A stretch of 17,859 bases of DNA from an uncultured Rhodospirillaceae bacterium (GCA_900550445.1 URSF01000041.1:1-17859); one strand, 5' to 3'. Positions 6,153 to 14,520 are shown, numbered from the stretch's first letter. Notes: generated by a model not told the origin, from the letters alone. Numbers and translations are program-made.

Positions 6153-7796
6153 TTATATCAATGTCGTCTGTTTTAAAGCGGCGGCAATAAATCCTTTGAA
6201 AATCGGGTGCGATTCAAAAGCGCGGGATTTAAATTCGGGGTGGAACTGCACGGCAATAAAGAACGGGTGGTCCTTTAATTCGACGATTTCAGGCAGCAGC
6301 CCATCGGGCGAAATGCCGGAAATAATCAAGCCTTTTTCTTCCAGCTGCCGCGCCACGGGCATGCTGACTTCGTAACGGTGGCGGTGACGTTCGTAAATCG
6401 TTTCCGCGCCGTCGTACAGTTTCGATGCCAGAGTGCCCGGTTTTAACCGGCAAGGATAAGCTCCCAGCCGCATTGTTCCGCCGACGTCTGTTTTTTCCGT
6501 GCGTACCTGTTTTTTCCCGTCCTGTTCCCATTCGGTCATCAGGGCAACGACAGGGGTGCCGTTTTTGGTAAATTCCGTGGAATTGGCGTCTTTAATACCC
6601 AAAAGGTTGCGCGCTGCCTCAATCACGGCCGTCTGCATACCCAGACAGATTCCGAAGAACGGAATTTTCTTTTCCCGGGCATAGCGTTCGGCGATCATTT
6701 TTCCTTCGACACCGCGGCTGCCGAATCCGCCGGGAACCAAAATTCCCTGAATACCGGCAAAAGCCCGGTCGATTTGTTCGGGCGTCATTGTTTCCAATGT
6801 GTCCGATTCGATCCATTTGACGCGAACTTTTGTTTTATGTGCGATGCCGGCGTGAAACAAAGCCTCGTTCAAAGATTTGTAAGCGTCGGGCAGGCCGCAG
6901 TATTTGCCGACGACGGCGATCGTCGTTTCGTGTTCCCATGCGCTGATCGTGTCAATAATGGATTTCCATTTCGTCAGGTCGGGAGCCGGCGCCGTTTCCA
7001 GCATGTCGAAATGCTTCAGAATCTGACGATCCAGACCTTCTTCGTGATATTGCAGGGGGATTTTGTAAATGCTGTCGGCGTCCAGCGCGATAATGACGTC
7101 TTCGGGCGCAATGTTGCAGAACAAGCCGATTTTGCGGCGTTCCGAATCCGACAGCATCATTTGTGAACGACACAGCAGAATATCGGGCTGAATCCCTGTT
7201 TCCAGCAGCTGTTTAACGGAATGCTGCGTCGGTTTCGTTTTTAATTCGCCCGCCGTCGGTATATAAGGCAGCAGCGTTAAATGCAAAAACAGGCAGTCGT
7301 CGCGTCCGGACGTAATGGCAAACTGGCGGATTGCTTCCAGAAATAAAGTGCCTTCGATGTCGCCGACGGTGCCGCCGATTTCATATAAAACGAAATCTTC
7401 GTTTGTCAAATCAGATTCGATAAAGCGTTTAATTTCGTCTGTGACGTGCGGAATAGCCTGAACGGTGGCTCCCAAATATTCTCCGCGGCGTTCTTTCATC
7501 AATACGTTGTAATAAATCTTGCCGCCGGAAACGGAATCGGTTCTGTGGCAGGGGACGCCCGTAAAACGTTCGTAATGCCCCAGGTCCAGGTCTGTTTCCG
7601 CGCCGTCTTCGGTTACAAAGACTTCACCGTGCTGATAAGGCGACATCGTGCCGGGGTCAATATTCAGATAAGGATCCATTTTACGCATGCGGACCTTGTA
7701 TCCCCGGGCCTGCAGCAAAGCACCGATCGCTGCGGAAGCCATTCCTTTGCCCAGTGAAGAAACAACGCCGCCCGTTATGAAAATATATTTTGTCAT
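6153..7796 (-). CDS. pyrG: CTP synthase
   Basis: The 547-residue protein makes CTP from UTP, ATP and glutamine. The N-terminal synthase domain shows the start MTKYIFITGGVVSSLGKG with K17 in the phosphate loop, DPYLNIDPGTMSP and EIGGTVGDIE. The C-terminal class I glutamine amidotransferase domain has the nucleophile C384 in GICLGMQ and the H519/E521 pair in FHPEF. Length is normal for the family (about 545). It is a single-gene unit here; secG, kdsA or eno, frequent neighbours in proteobacteria, are absent. The AGGGG ribosome-binding site lies in one arm of a 6-base inverted repeat (CCCTGA 7806-7811, TCAGGG 7824-7829), but the predicted transcript begins within the other arm, so this is probably not a sequestering hairpin. 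Confidence 0.98.
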   Translation of the reverse strand: MTKYIFITGGVVSSLGKGMASAAIGALLQARGYKVRMRKMDPYLNIDPGTMSPYQHGEVFVTEDGAETDLDLGHYERFTGVPCHRTDSVSGGKIYYNVLMKERRGEYLGATVQAIPHVTDEIKRFIESDLTNEDFVLYEIGGTVGDIEGTLFLEAIRQFAITSGRDDCLFLHLTLLPYIPTAGELKTKPTQHSVKQLLETGIQPDILLCRSQMMLSDSERRKIGLFCNIAPEDVIIALDADSIYKIPLQYHEEGLDRQILKHFDMLETAPAPDLTKWKSIIDTISAWEHETTIAVVGKYCGLPDAYKSLNEALFHAGIAHKTKVRVKWIESDTLETMTPEQIDRAFAGIQGILVPGGFGSRGVEGKMIAERYAREKKIPFFGICLGMQTAVIEAARNLLGIKDANSTEFTKNGTPVVALMTEWEQDGKKQVRTEKTDVGGTMRLGAYPCRLKPGTLASKLYDGAETIYERHRHRYEVSMPVARQLEEKGLIISGISPDGLLPEIVELKDHPFFIAVQFHPEFKSRAFESHPIFKGFIAAALKQTTLI

Positions 7797-7831
7797 TTGA
7801 TTTTCCCCTGACTTGGTCTTTGTTCAGGGCT

Positions 7832-7859
7832 ATCATATAAAGAAGTCTGATAATGTAAA
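7832..7859 (-). promoter_or_regulatory. Likely pyrG promoter
   Basis: On the minus strand TTTACA (7859-7854) and TATGAT (7837-7832) are 16 bases apart, each 5 of 6 to consensus. Transcription would start near 7825, about 28 bases before the pyrG ATG. Confidence 0.5.
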
Positions 7860-7926
7860 GCGATTTTAAGGTGTTTTTAATATTCCGGTCATAAAGTAAA
7901 AAAAGAAACTTTAGGAAAGACAAGTA

Positions 7927-8370
7927 ATGAAAAAAGTATTGTTTTCTTTGATTTTTTTCGTTTCCGCCGCCGTTCTGACAGGCTGCGTCCACAACGAATC
8001 GATGTATCGTTCGGAAACGGACGGCGCAAACGGCACGTCGCCCAGCTTTGCCCAGTTTAACGATATTCCCATTCCTGAAAAGGCGACAATGGATTTGAAG
8101 TCGACTTTGCTTTTGGGCGGATCAAGCGCGTGGATCGGGCGGCTGGTCTTTGCCGCGCCGTATACTTTAAACGGCATGTTTGATTTTTATATGTCCGAAA
8201 TGCCAAAGTTCGGTTGGAAAGAAGTCACTGTCGTGCGTTCTAAAGTCAGCGTGCTGTCTTTCACAAACTCTGATCGCGTCGCGACGATTCAGCTGGAACC
8301 GGACATGGTAAACGGGACGGTTGTTTCTTTTACGGTTTCTCCTATGTCAAAAGGAAAAACCGCAAAGTAA
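7927..8370 (+). CDS. Small outer-envelope lipoprotein, function unknown
   Basis: The 147-residue protein starts with a lipoprotein signal peptide ending in the lipobox VLTGC, so C20 should be lipidated. The mature part contains DIPIPEKATMD, a glycine-rich strand and GMFDFYMSEMPKFGWKEV (about residues 83-100). The layout 'P-P-E ... F-Y ... M-P ... G-W' recurs in small alphaproteobacterial lipoproteins of unknown function; I do not assign a family. The start follows TTAGGAAAG with a suitable gap. It is divergent from pyrG and convergent with hisI, so it is probably transcribed alone. Confidence 0.8.
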   Translation: MKKVLFSLIFFVSAAVLTGCVHNESMYRSETDGANGTSPSFAQFNDIPIPEKATMDLKSTLLLGGSSAWIGRLVFAAPYTLNGMFDFYMSEMPKFGWKEVTVVRSKVSVLSFTNSDRVATIQLEPDMVNGTVVSFTVSPMSKGKTAK

Positions 8371-8385
8371 AAAGTTATACTTGAT

Positions 8386-8423
8386 AAAAAGCTCTGTCAT
8401 TCAGGCGGAGCTTTTTGTTTTTT
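8386..8423 (+). terminator. Terminator between the lipoprotein gene and hisI
   Basis: AAAAAGCTCTG (8386-8396) pairs with CGGAGCTTTTT (8406-8416), including one G-T pair, around a 9-base loop; more T residues follow. It lies 15 bases after the lipoprotein stop. The A-run on the left would also let it end minus-strand hisI transcripts. Confidence 0.8.
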
Positions 8424-8758
8424 TAAAGGCCTCTGTAAAAACATGACCGGTTGTTGGTGTGACAGGCCGCACCGGTCTGGTCAATCAAAGCCAGCAGCGT
8501 GTCGCCGTCGCAGTCGATTCGCATGTCAATCAGTTTTTGCGTGTGTCCCGATGTTTCGCCTTTGCGCCACAGTTGTCGGCGGGAACGGGAAAAATAACAC
8601 ATGCGCCGTGTCTGCAAAGTTTCTTTTAACGCCGTTTCGTTTGCCCAGGCCATCATTAAAACTTCGCCGGTGTCATACTGCTGGGCTATGACGGGGACCA
8701 GGCCGTCCGTATTAAAACGGACGGATCGGATTAATTCTTCGGGTGTGATTTTCTGCAT
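8423..8758 (-). CDS. hisI: Phosphoribosyl-AMP cyclohydrolase
   Basis: This 111-residue single-domain enzyme opens the purine ring of phosphoribosyl-AMP, the third step of histidine synthesis. Visible motifs are DTGEVLMMAW (29-38), YFSRSRRQLWRKGETSGH (55-72), the metal-binding DCDGD (82-86) and ACHTNNRSCFY (98-108), giving C83, C99 and C106 as probable zinc ligands. It is the stand-alone form, without the HisE domain found fused in enterobacteria. An AGGCGGA site lies six bases before the start. It is divergent from the chorismate mutase gene across 85 bases. The rest of the his pathway, except hisC, is not in the window. Confidence 0.97.
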   Translation of the reverse strand: MQKITPEELIRSVRFNTDGLVPVIAQQYDTGEVLMMAWANETALKETLQTRRMCYFSRSRRQLWRKGETSGHTQKLIDMRIDCDGDTLLALIDQTGAACHTNNRSCFYRGL

Positions 8759-8843
8759 TTTTTCCGCCTTTGATAAAAAATATAAAGCTTTTTAACCGCG
8801 GACGGTGTAAAAGAAAAGAAATTATTTTAAAGCAGGGGATATT

Positions 8844-9704
8844 ATGCCGATGCAGGATATGACTATTCAGGACTTACGCGCGCAGATTGACGCTGTTGAT
8901 GATCAGATGCATGACCTTTTAATGCAGCGCGCGGGACTGGTTGAACAAATCGGACGGCTGAAAGCGCAGCAGCAGGAAACCGTTTCGGGCTTTGCGCTGC
9001 GCCCGCAGCGGGAAGCCGAAATTATGCGCCGTTTGTGGCGGCGTCATAAAGGAAATCTGGATAAAGACGTGATGATCCGGATCTGGCGGGAAATCATCAG
9101 CGCATGCACCAATTTACAGTCGCCCGTAACCGTCGCCGTTTTTATGCCCGAACGCGGTATGGGAAACCTGGAAATCGCGCGCGATTATTTCGGCGCCTAT
9201 ACTCCGATGCTGTCCTGCCGCTCCGTCAGTCTGGTTTTAAAAGAGCTGACGCAGGGCGAAGCCAATGTGGCTATTTTGTCTTTGCATGATGATAAGCAAA
9301 CCTGCTGGTGGTATGCTTTGGCGCAGGAATACAAACGTTCCGTCAACGTGTTTTTAAAGCTGCCTTTGACCGGGCCGGGGCACGGCCGCGGCGACGGGCG
9401 TTCCGCATATGCTTTAAGCAAACTGCCGTTTGAACCGACGGGCGAAGACAAGACGCTGTTGGTTGCCGAAACTGACGGTACATTAAGTCTGAGCACGCTG
9501 GATTTACTGTTAAAAGCCGGCGGCGTCGCGACGAATGCCATCTGCGATTCGTATACGCCGGATATGATGCATAAAGCTTATTTGTTTGAAGTCGAAGGGT
9601 ATCTGTCGGATCAGGACGAACGGTTAAACGCTCTGATTGAAAAAGAAAACGGCAAGGTGACAATGCTGCGCGTTATCGGCGGATATCCGGTTGAGTTTTG
9701 TTAA
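8844..9704 (+). CDS. Chorismate mutase (AroQ class) with a degenerate prephenate-dehydratase-like C-terminus
   Basis: The first 92 residues form an AroQ chorismate mutase domain, turning chorismate into prephenate; expected active-site residues R12, R29, K40, R56 and E57 are present. The remaining 190 residues follow the layout of the PheA P-protein. Residues 95-145 resemble the first dehydratase lobe (VAVFMPERGMGNLEIARDYF, then VANVAIL-like strand). Residues 202-282 resemble its ACT domain (DKTLLVAETDGTLSLSTLDLLL, AYLFEVEGYLSDQDER, IGGYP). The catalytic TRF motif and much of the second lobe are missing, so dehydratase activity is unlikely; total length is 286 against about 360-386. It lies 11 bases before hisC. 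The ribosome-binding site AGGGGA suits the ATG at 8850 (gap 10) at least as well as 8844 (gap 4). Confidence 0.85.
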   Translation: MPMQDMTIQDLRAQIDAVDDQMHDLLMQRAGLVEQIGRLKAQQQETVSGFALRPQREAEIMRRLWRRHKGNLDKDVMIRIWREIISACTNLQSPVTVAVFMPERGMGNLEIARDYFGAYTPMLSCRSVSLVLKELTQGEANVAILSLHDDKQTCWWYALAQEYKRSVNVFLKLPLTGPGHGRGDGRSAYALSKLPFEPTGEDKTLLVAETDGTLSLSTLDLLLKAGGVATNAICDSYTPDMMHKAYLFEVEGYLSDQDERLNALIEKENGKVTMLRVIGGYPVEFC

Positions 9705-9715
9705 GGTGAAAAGTT

Positions 9716-10810
9716 ATGAAAAATTATCCTGTTCCCGCACATTTAAGTATTTTGTCTTTGAAGCCGTATGTCGGCGGCGCGTCCGTCATTCAGGGAGTTG
9801 AACGGGTAATCAAGCTGTCATCCAACGAAGGGGCGTTCGGGACAAATCCCGCGGCCGTTCAGGCATGCCGTGAATTTGCCGAAAAAATGTTCCGTTATCC
9901 CGACGGCGGGTCGTCTGTGCTGCGCAGTGCGATAGCCGAAGTCCACGGCATTGATGCGGACAGGATCGTCTGCGGCAACGGTTCCGATGAATTGATCGGG
10001 CTGTTATGTCACGCTTATCTGAAACCGGAATCCGAAGTCATTATTACGCAATATGCGTTTTTAATGTATCGTCTGTACGCCGTCGGCTGCGGTGCGCGTC
10101 CCGTGACCGTTCCGGAAAAGGATTTCAAAGTCGATCCGGAAGCGATTTTAAAGGCCGTCACGCCGAAAACAAAAATGATTTTCATTGCAAATCCGGGCAA
10201 TCCGACAGGGACGTATCTGTCCAAGGACGAATTGATCGGTTTATGCCGCCGTTTGCCGGAAAACATCATGATTGTCATTGACGCCGCTTATGCGGAATTC
10301 GTTGCGAAAGAAGATTATGACGCCGGTATAGATATCGTCGATCAGTTCCCGAATGTCGTTATGCTGCGGACTTTTTCCAAAATTTACGGTTTGGGCGGCG
10401 TTCGTTTGGGGTGGTGTTATGCTTCGCGGGAAATTACGGACGTTTTAAACCGGATCCGCGGGCCGTTCAACGTAAACGCCGTTGCGCAGGCAGTCGGCGC
10501 GGCAGCCGTGAAGGACAGGGATTTTGTGAAAAAATCGTTTGAACATAACCGCAAATGGCTGGATATTTTGCCGCGGGAACTGGAAAAGATCGGATTGCGA
10601 ATGACTCCGTCCGTAACAAACTTTGTTCTGGTGCATTTCCCGGCGGAAGGCAAAACGGCGGAAAACGCCGATCTGTTTCTGCAAAGCCGCGGCCTGATTG
10701 TGCGCCGCGTAGCGTCTTACGGTCTGCCGGACGCTTTGCGCATGACGATCGGAAACGATGAAGAAATGACGCTGTTACTGAACGCGTTAAGGGATTTTAT
10801 GACGGCGTAA
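9716..10810 (+). CDS. hisC: Histidinol-phosphate aminotransferase, probably also an aromatic aminotransferase
   Basis: The 364-residue protein is a fold-type I PLP aminotransferase of the HisC family. Landmarks are KLSSNEGAFG near residues 33-42, RYPDGG, GNGSDELI (87-94), ANPGNPTGT (158-166), D189/Y192, the PLP lysine K222 in TFSKIYGLGG and R230 in VRLGW. HisC converts imidazole-acetol phosphate and glutamate to histidinol phosphate; in alphaproteobacteria a HisC homologue next to chorismate mutase often also serves phenylalanine and tyrosine synthesis. The context here supports that dual role, as inference. AAGGTGA precedes the start by six bases. Its 3' end overlaps the opposing phosphatase gene by 14 bases. 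Confidence 0.95.
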   Translation: MKNYPVPAHLSILSLKPYVGGASVIQGVERVIKLSSNEGAFGTNPAAVQACREFAEKMFRYPDGGSSVLRSAIAEVHGIDADRIVCGNGSDELIGLLCHAYLKPESEVIITQYAFLMYRLYAVGCGARPVTVPEKDFKVDPEAILKAVTPKTKMIFIANPGNPTGTYLSKDELIGLCRRLPENIMIVIDAAYAEFVAKEDYDAGIDIVDQFPNVVMLRTFSKIYGLGGVRLGWCYASREITDVLNRIRGPFNVNAVAQAVGAAAVKDRDFVKKSFEHNRKWLDILPRELEKIGLRMTPSVTNFVLVHFPAEGKTAENADLFLQSRGLIVRRVASYGLPDALRMTIGNDEEMTLLLNALRDFMTA

Positions 10811-11636
10811 ACAGTATTCTGCCGATTTTATAATTGATTTGCGTATTATCCAGTTCGCCCGAAAACAAACGGGCATGTTTTCCTGCGGCAAAAAGGGGAA
10901 CCTTGCCGCCCGTATGATCTGAGGATTTGAACCGGCACCAGCCGGACAGTCCGCCCGTTTCATGATCGGCAAGAACAATGACGGTCGTGTCCGGCGAACT
11001 GAGTTCAACGGCGGCTTTGACGGCCGTATCAAAACTCCGTATGGCTTTTTTCATGCCGGCGAGGTCATGATTGTGAGAAGAAATATCCACGTTTTCTTCT
11101 TCAATCAAAACAAAATACGGTTTCCCCGACGTTTCCGCACGCACGATCATATCGGCGGCCGCTTTGGGCAGATCGGTAATGTCTGTTTGAATAATCATTT
11201 TTTCGGCGGCTTTTTTCTGCTGATTCAGAATATCATTTCTTCGATGACGGCTGGAGACATGAGCATAAAAGGCGGCCGGGGTAGGGCTGTCGTCCAAATC
11301 TGTTGTTAATAAAGCCGTAAAAAAGCCCTTTTTGACAGCTTGTTCGGCGATTGATTCGCAAGCCGTTTTGTCCGGGTCCATACCGACATAACCGTGCTTT
11401 GTTTTTATTCCGCACGCATAAGCCGTTGCGGCGGCGGCTGAATCCGTGACACTTCTGTTCGCGCAGTGAGTCCTGATTTCACCGCGGACAGGCAGGGCGG
11501 AGATAAACAGGTCTTTTTCTTTTTCGGCGCAGGCGATATGATTAAATCCCATGCCGTCGGCCAGCATCAGGATCACGTTGTCGGCCGCGGCCGGGCCGGA
11601 AAATAAGACGATAAACAGCGCGACGGCAAGCAGCAT
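10797..11636 (-). CDS. Short alkaline phosphatase (PhoA superfamily), exported
   Basis: The 279-residue protein has a signal peptide (cleavage after AAA near residue 18), so it should be periplasmic. Zinc-enzyme motifs appear in order: LADGMG (D27), the nucleophile S66 in VTDSAAAATA, TPAAFYAH (119-126), EEENVDISSHNHD (179-191) with D184 and H188, DHETGG (D224, H225) and HTGG (H241) before VPLFAAG. These are the full set expected for phosphomonoester hydrolysis through a phosphoserine. The protein is much shorter than E. coli PhoA (471), with the insertions and crown domain missing. A GGAG site inside the end of the upstream gene and a 3-base gap show coupling to that gene. The substrate is unknown. 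Confidence 0.88.
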   Translation of the reverse strand: MLLAVALFIVLFSGPAAADNVILMLADGMGFNHIACAEKEKDLFISALPVRGEIRTHCANRSVTDSAAAATAYACGIKTKHGYVGMDPDKTACESIAEQAVKKGFFTALLTTDLDDSPTPAAFYAHVSSRHRRNDILNQQKKAAEKMIIQTDITDLPKAAADMIVRAETSGKPYFVLIEEENVDISSHNHDLAGMKKAIRSFDTAVKAAVELSSPDTTVIVLADHETGGLSGWCRFKSSDHTGGKVPLFAAGKHARLFSGELDNTQINYKIGRILFTPS

Positions 11637-11639
11637 GAC

Positions 11640-12749
11640 TTATTCTCCGTTTTCATCGTACAGCAAAATCGGTCCCGCATAAATTTTACCGGATTGAAAA
11701 CTAAACGGAGAAGTAATGGACGCCTGAGTTTCTCCGGCTTCTTTTTTTAATTTTTCTCCTAAAACGACTTTGGCGACGGAAACATGGCTGGGGCGCATAT
11801 ACCCGCCTTTTTCAAACATATCCAAAAGGTCAAAAAAGCCATATACTTTTGCGACGGACGCTCCGACTGTTTCAAACGAGTTATCAAGTCCGAATGTTCC
11901 CGAAAAACTGGCCATAAAGGGTTTCCAGATAATTTCTCCCTGCGTGATTTCGGTTGTTCCGCCGCTTTCCGTCCAGTTCGTCAGCAAAGATTTTTCAGTG
12001 TCGGCGGTTAATCCCGATATCACGCCCTTTAAACGCGCATATTCCATAACAGGCGGTAAATGCTGCGCCATATAGGCGGGCAGGTGAACGTTGTTTGAAA
12101 TGATTGTGAATGAAAAAGGAGGCACGGTGCCTTTCGCTGCAGTTTCCTGCTGCAGGTTAAAAGAAAAATCGGAAACGGCAAAGCCTTCCATGGATTTCGG
12201 GGCGGCCGACTGAATGTTTTTAAAAACGGCGTCCAGCGACAACGGTTCGTCTTTTGAAGGCAAGCGAAGCGTTATTTCACCTTCGCCGACAATCAAACGA
12301 ATATCGCCGATTGTTTTGGTCGTCAGCGAATGTGTGCCGTTGGCTTTAATTTCAACCGTCCGCGGCGTAAAAGGATTGCTGGTAACGGTGATACGGCCTG
12401 TTTTCAGGATCCAGCCTCCCATCTTTTCCGGCGCCGTAATGACAACATCGTCCAGATTCAGGCCGCTTTTAAAAGCCAGATATGACGACGGCGCACTGTA
12501 TGAAATACCGAAACCGTCTTCGCCCAATTCTTTTAATACGTTATATACGCCGCTGCGTAAAAGCCTTTCACCCTGAAAACAAACGCTGATATAAATCATC
12601 AAAGACAAGCCGCAAGCCAGCAGAACTCCCTTTTTGCCTGAAAACACATTAATAATCTGTTCCCAGACGGTTTCTTCCGGCAGATCGTCCTGCGTTTCCG
12701 TATGTGACTGCTGCGGCTGTAAATGGGGCAGTTTACTGGGATCTAACAT
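11640..12749 (-). CDS. DUF2125-like membrane-anchored periplasmic protein
   Basis: The 369-residue protein has a Gln/Glu-rich N-terminal cytoplasmic stretch (1-40), one membrane segment (about 41-58) and a long, beta-rich extracytoplasmic part with AsmA-like alternation of strands (for example GITLRL-, TVEIKANG- and ASFSGTFGLDN-type stretches). It ends in KIYAGPILLYDENGE; a Gly-Pro ending of this type is common in alphaproteobacterial DUF2125 proteins, and that is my best assignment. The function of such proteins is not known; envelope lipid or outer-membrane maintenance is a guess. It is translated just ahead of the phosphatase (3-base gap). No convincing ribosome-binding site precedes the start; TATAAT at 12791-12786 may be its -10 box. 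Confidence 0.6.
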   Translation of the reverse strand: MLDPSKLPHLQPQQSHTETQDDLPEETVWEQIINVFSGKKGVLLACGLSLMIYISVCFQGERLLRSGVYNVLKELGEDGFGISYSAPSSYLAFKSGLNLDDVVITAPEKMGGWILKTGRITVTSNPFTPRTVEIKANGTHSLTTKTIGDIRLIVGEGEITLRLPSKDEPLSLDAVFKNIQSAAPKSMEGFAVSDFSFNLQQETAAKGTVPPFSFTIISNNVHLPAYMAQHLPPVMEYARLKGVISGLTADTEKSLLTNWTESGGTTEITQGEIIWKPFMASFSGTFGLDNSFETVGASVAKVYGFFDLLDMFEKGGYMRPSHVSVAKVVLGEKLKKEAGETQASITSPFSFQSGKIYAGPILLYDENGE

Positions 12750-12836
12750 GGAATTAATGTCTGTTGTTGATAATCTCCGCTATATATTATACATTTTTAC
12801 GACAAGTGTAATGTTTTTTTGACAGGCGGCGGGAAA

Positions 12837-13445
12837 ATGACGGTAGAAAGCATTGTTTTTGATTTCGGCGGAGTTTTAATTGACTGGAATCCGCGTTATT
12901 TATATCGGAAAGTGTTTCGGGACGAAGCTGAAATGGAATATTTTTTATCCCATGTCTGCACGCCGGAATGGAACGCCGCTTTGGATAAAGGAAAACCGTT
13001 TCGGCAAGGCGTTGAGGAGCTTTTGCCGCTTTACCCCGGCTATGCCGAAGAAATCAAAATGTATGATACGCGGTGGGAAGAAATGTGCGGCGACGTGATA
13101 GAAGGCAGCGTCCGTCTGCTGCGTGCCGCTGCCCGGCATTATCCGGTTTACGGTTTGACAAACTGGTCAGAAGAAAAATTTATTATTACCCGCCCTAAAC
13201 ATGATTTCTTTGATCTGTTTAAAGGAATCGTCGTTTCCGGCGTTGAAAAAGAAAGCAAACCGGATCCTGAATTATTTGAAATTTTGATCAGACGCTATGG
13301 TTTGAACCCGGAAAAAACGATTTTTACCGATGATTCTTTGCCAAATATCGAAACGGCGAAACGGCTGGGGTTTCAGGCAATCCATTTTGAATCGCCTGAA
13401 AAATTAAAAGAGGAACTGCTGGCAAGAGGAGTCGTTTTGGATTAA
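12837..13445 (+). CDS. HAD-superfamily hydrolase (YihX/haloacid dehalogenase-like phosphatase)
   Basis: I start the gene at ATG 12837, after GGCGGG, rather than the upstream in-frame TTG at 12819; this gives 202 residues. Motif I is VFDFGGVLIDW with nucleophile D9; the usual second aspartate is glycine, as in many YihX-like and haloacid-dehalogenase relatives. Motif II is GLTNWS, motif III the lysine in SKPDPELF, and motif IV TDDSLPNIETA. The four-helix cap after motif I marks subfamily I. A sugar-phosphate phosphatase is most likely; the substrate is not readable. It is divergent from the DUF2125-like gene and shares a TTAA stop region with the opposing peptidase gene. Confidence 0.88.
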   Translation: MTVESIVFDFGGVLIDWNPRYLYRKVFRDEAEMEYFLSHVCTPEWNAALDKGKPFRQGVEELLPLYPGYAEEIKMYDTRWEEMCGDVIEGSVRLLRAAARHYPVYGLTNWSEEKFIITRPKHDFFDLFKGIVVSGVEKESKPDPELFEILIRRYGLNPEKTIFTDDSLPNIETAKRLGFQAIHFESPEKLKEELLARGVVLD

Positions 13446-14473
13446 ACCAAACTGACGGTTTTTTTGACCGGATCAATCTGCATCAAAGCTCCGTAAGGCA
13501 GACAGCAAATCGGGTCCGTATGGCCGAAATCCATACGTGTAACGATCAGCATGTCTTTTAATCCGGCTTCCGTGCGAACGGCGCGGATCAAAGCTTCGTC
13601 ATACAGGTCAAAATCTTTTTCGGGTACATTATGCGGCCGCCCCATAATCAGGCCGCGCAAATTTTTTAAGATCCCCGTCGCCGCATAGTTGCGCAGGCAG
13701 CGAATCAAGTATGTCGGGCTGGGGGCTTCTTCGGACAAATCAAGAAATAAAATACAGTCTTTCCATACTTTTTTATCCGGCCAGACAGGCGTCCCCTTGA
13801 TCATTTCCAAAACTTCCAGACAGCCGCCGATCAGACGTCCCTGAACGGGGCGATCTCCCTGTATAAAACGATATCCTTGATTCGGAATTCTTTTTCTTGT
13901 TTGTTTTTGGTTGGCCGGATCGGCCCAGTCGAGAAATTCGTTGGTCCAGGCGTCGGACGGTTTGATTTCGCCGCTGATTTTCCCGGTAAATAAAACTTTT
14001 TCAAAACTGTCGCGGGCATAATCGAAAATGCCGCCGTTTTCCGCAAAGGTCGTTAAAAAAGCCGGGCCGTAGACAGAAGAAACGCCGGCCTTTAAAAAGG
14101 CGAAATGAATTGCCGTCGGATCAGAATAACCGATAAAAAATTTCGGATTTTCAGATATGGCGCGATAGTCCAGATAAGGCAGCAGGCGGACGCTGTCGTC
14201 GCCGCCGATTGTTGTAATAATCGCTTTGATTTCAGGATCTTTGACCGCGGCATTGATATCATCGGCGCGCAGACGCGGATTTCGATCCAGTTCTTCCGGC
14301 GGGCAAAGGGCATGCGGCATTTCGACGACTTTTAGACCGAAAGTTTCTTCAAACTGTTTTTTCCCGATTTCATAACGATATCGAAATACAAAAGCGCCGC
14401 CCCATGACGGGGATACGGCGGCAACGATGTCTCCTTTTTTTAATAAAGGCGGCGTTTTTAAGCTTAACGTCAT
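13442..14473 (-). CDS. Peptidase S66 family: LD-carboxypeptidase/MccF-like
   Basis: The 343-residue protein carries the S66 catalytic triad: nucleophile S117 in GYSDPTAIHFA, E220 in GGCLEVL and H318 in FGHTDP, plus the IGGDDSVRLLPYLD stretch (89-102). S66 enzymes either remove the terminal D-Ala from murein tetrapeptides (LdcA) or cut aminoacyl-nucleotide antibiotics such as processed microcin C (MccF). The segment NEFLDWADPANQKQTRKRIP and the NxGY/RF stretch resemble the MccF/YocD branch rather than LdcA, so detoxification or cytoplasmic peptide clearance is plausible. No signal peptide is visible. A GGGGG site precedes the start. No microcin genes are nearby. Confidence 0.9.
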   Translation of the reverse strand: MTLSLKTPPLLKKGDIVAAVSPSWGGAFVFRYRYEIGKKQFEETFGLKVVEMPHALCPPEELDRNPRLRADDINAAVKDPEIKAIITTIGGDDSVRLLPYLDYRAISENPKFFIGYSDPTAIHFAFLKAGVSSVYGPAFLTTFAENGGIFDYARDSFEKVLFTGKISGEIKPSDAWTNEFLDWADPANQKQTRKRIPNQGYRFIQGDRPVQGRLIGGCLEVLEMIKGTPVWPDKKVWKDCILFLDLSEEAPSPTYLIRCLRNYAATGILKNLRGLIMGRPHNVPEKDFDLYDEALIRAVRTEAGLKDMLIVTRMDFGHTDPICCLPYGALMQIDPVKKTVSLV

Positions 14474-14520
14474 CGGAACCCCCGCTGAATTGTTATTTTT
14501 TCAGTGTATCATAAAAATAT

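Noticed and set aside
6774..7166. 130-codon plus-strand frame inside pyrG
   Set aside because: Antisense shadow of a full-length, well-conserved CTP synthase.
7806..7829. CCCTGA-N12-TCAGGG hairpin over the pyrG ribosome-binding site
   Set aside because: Only six base pairs, and the best promoter starts the transcript inside the upstream arm, so it probably cannot form in the mRNA.
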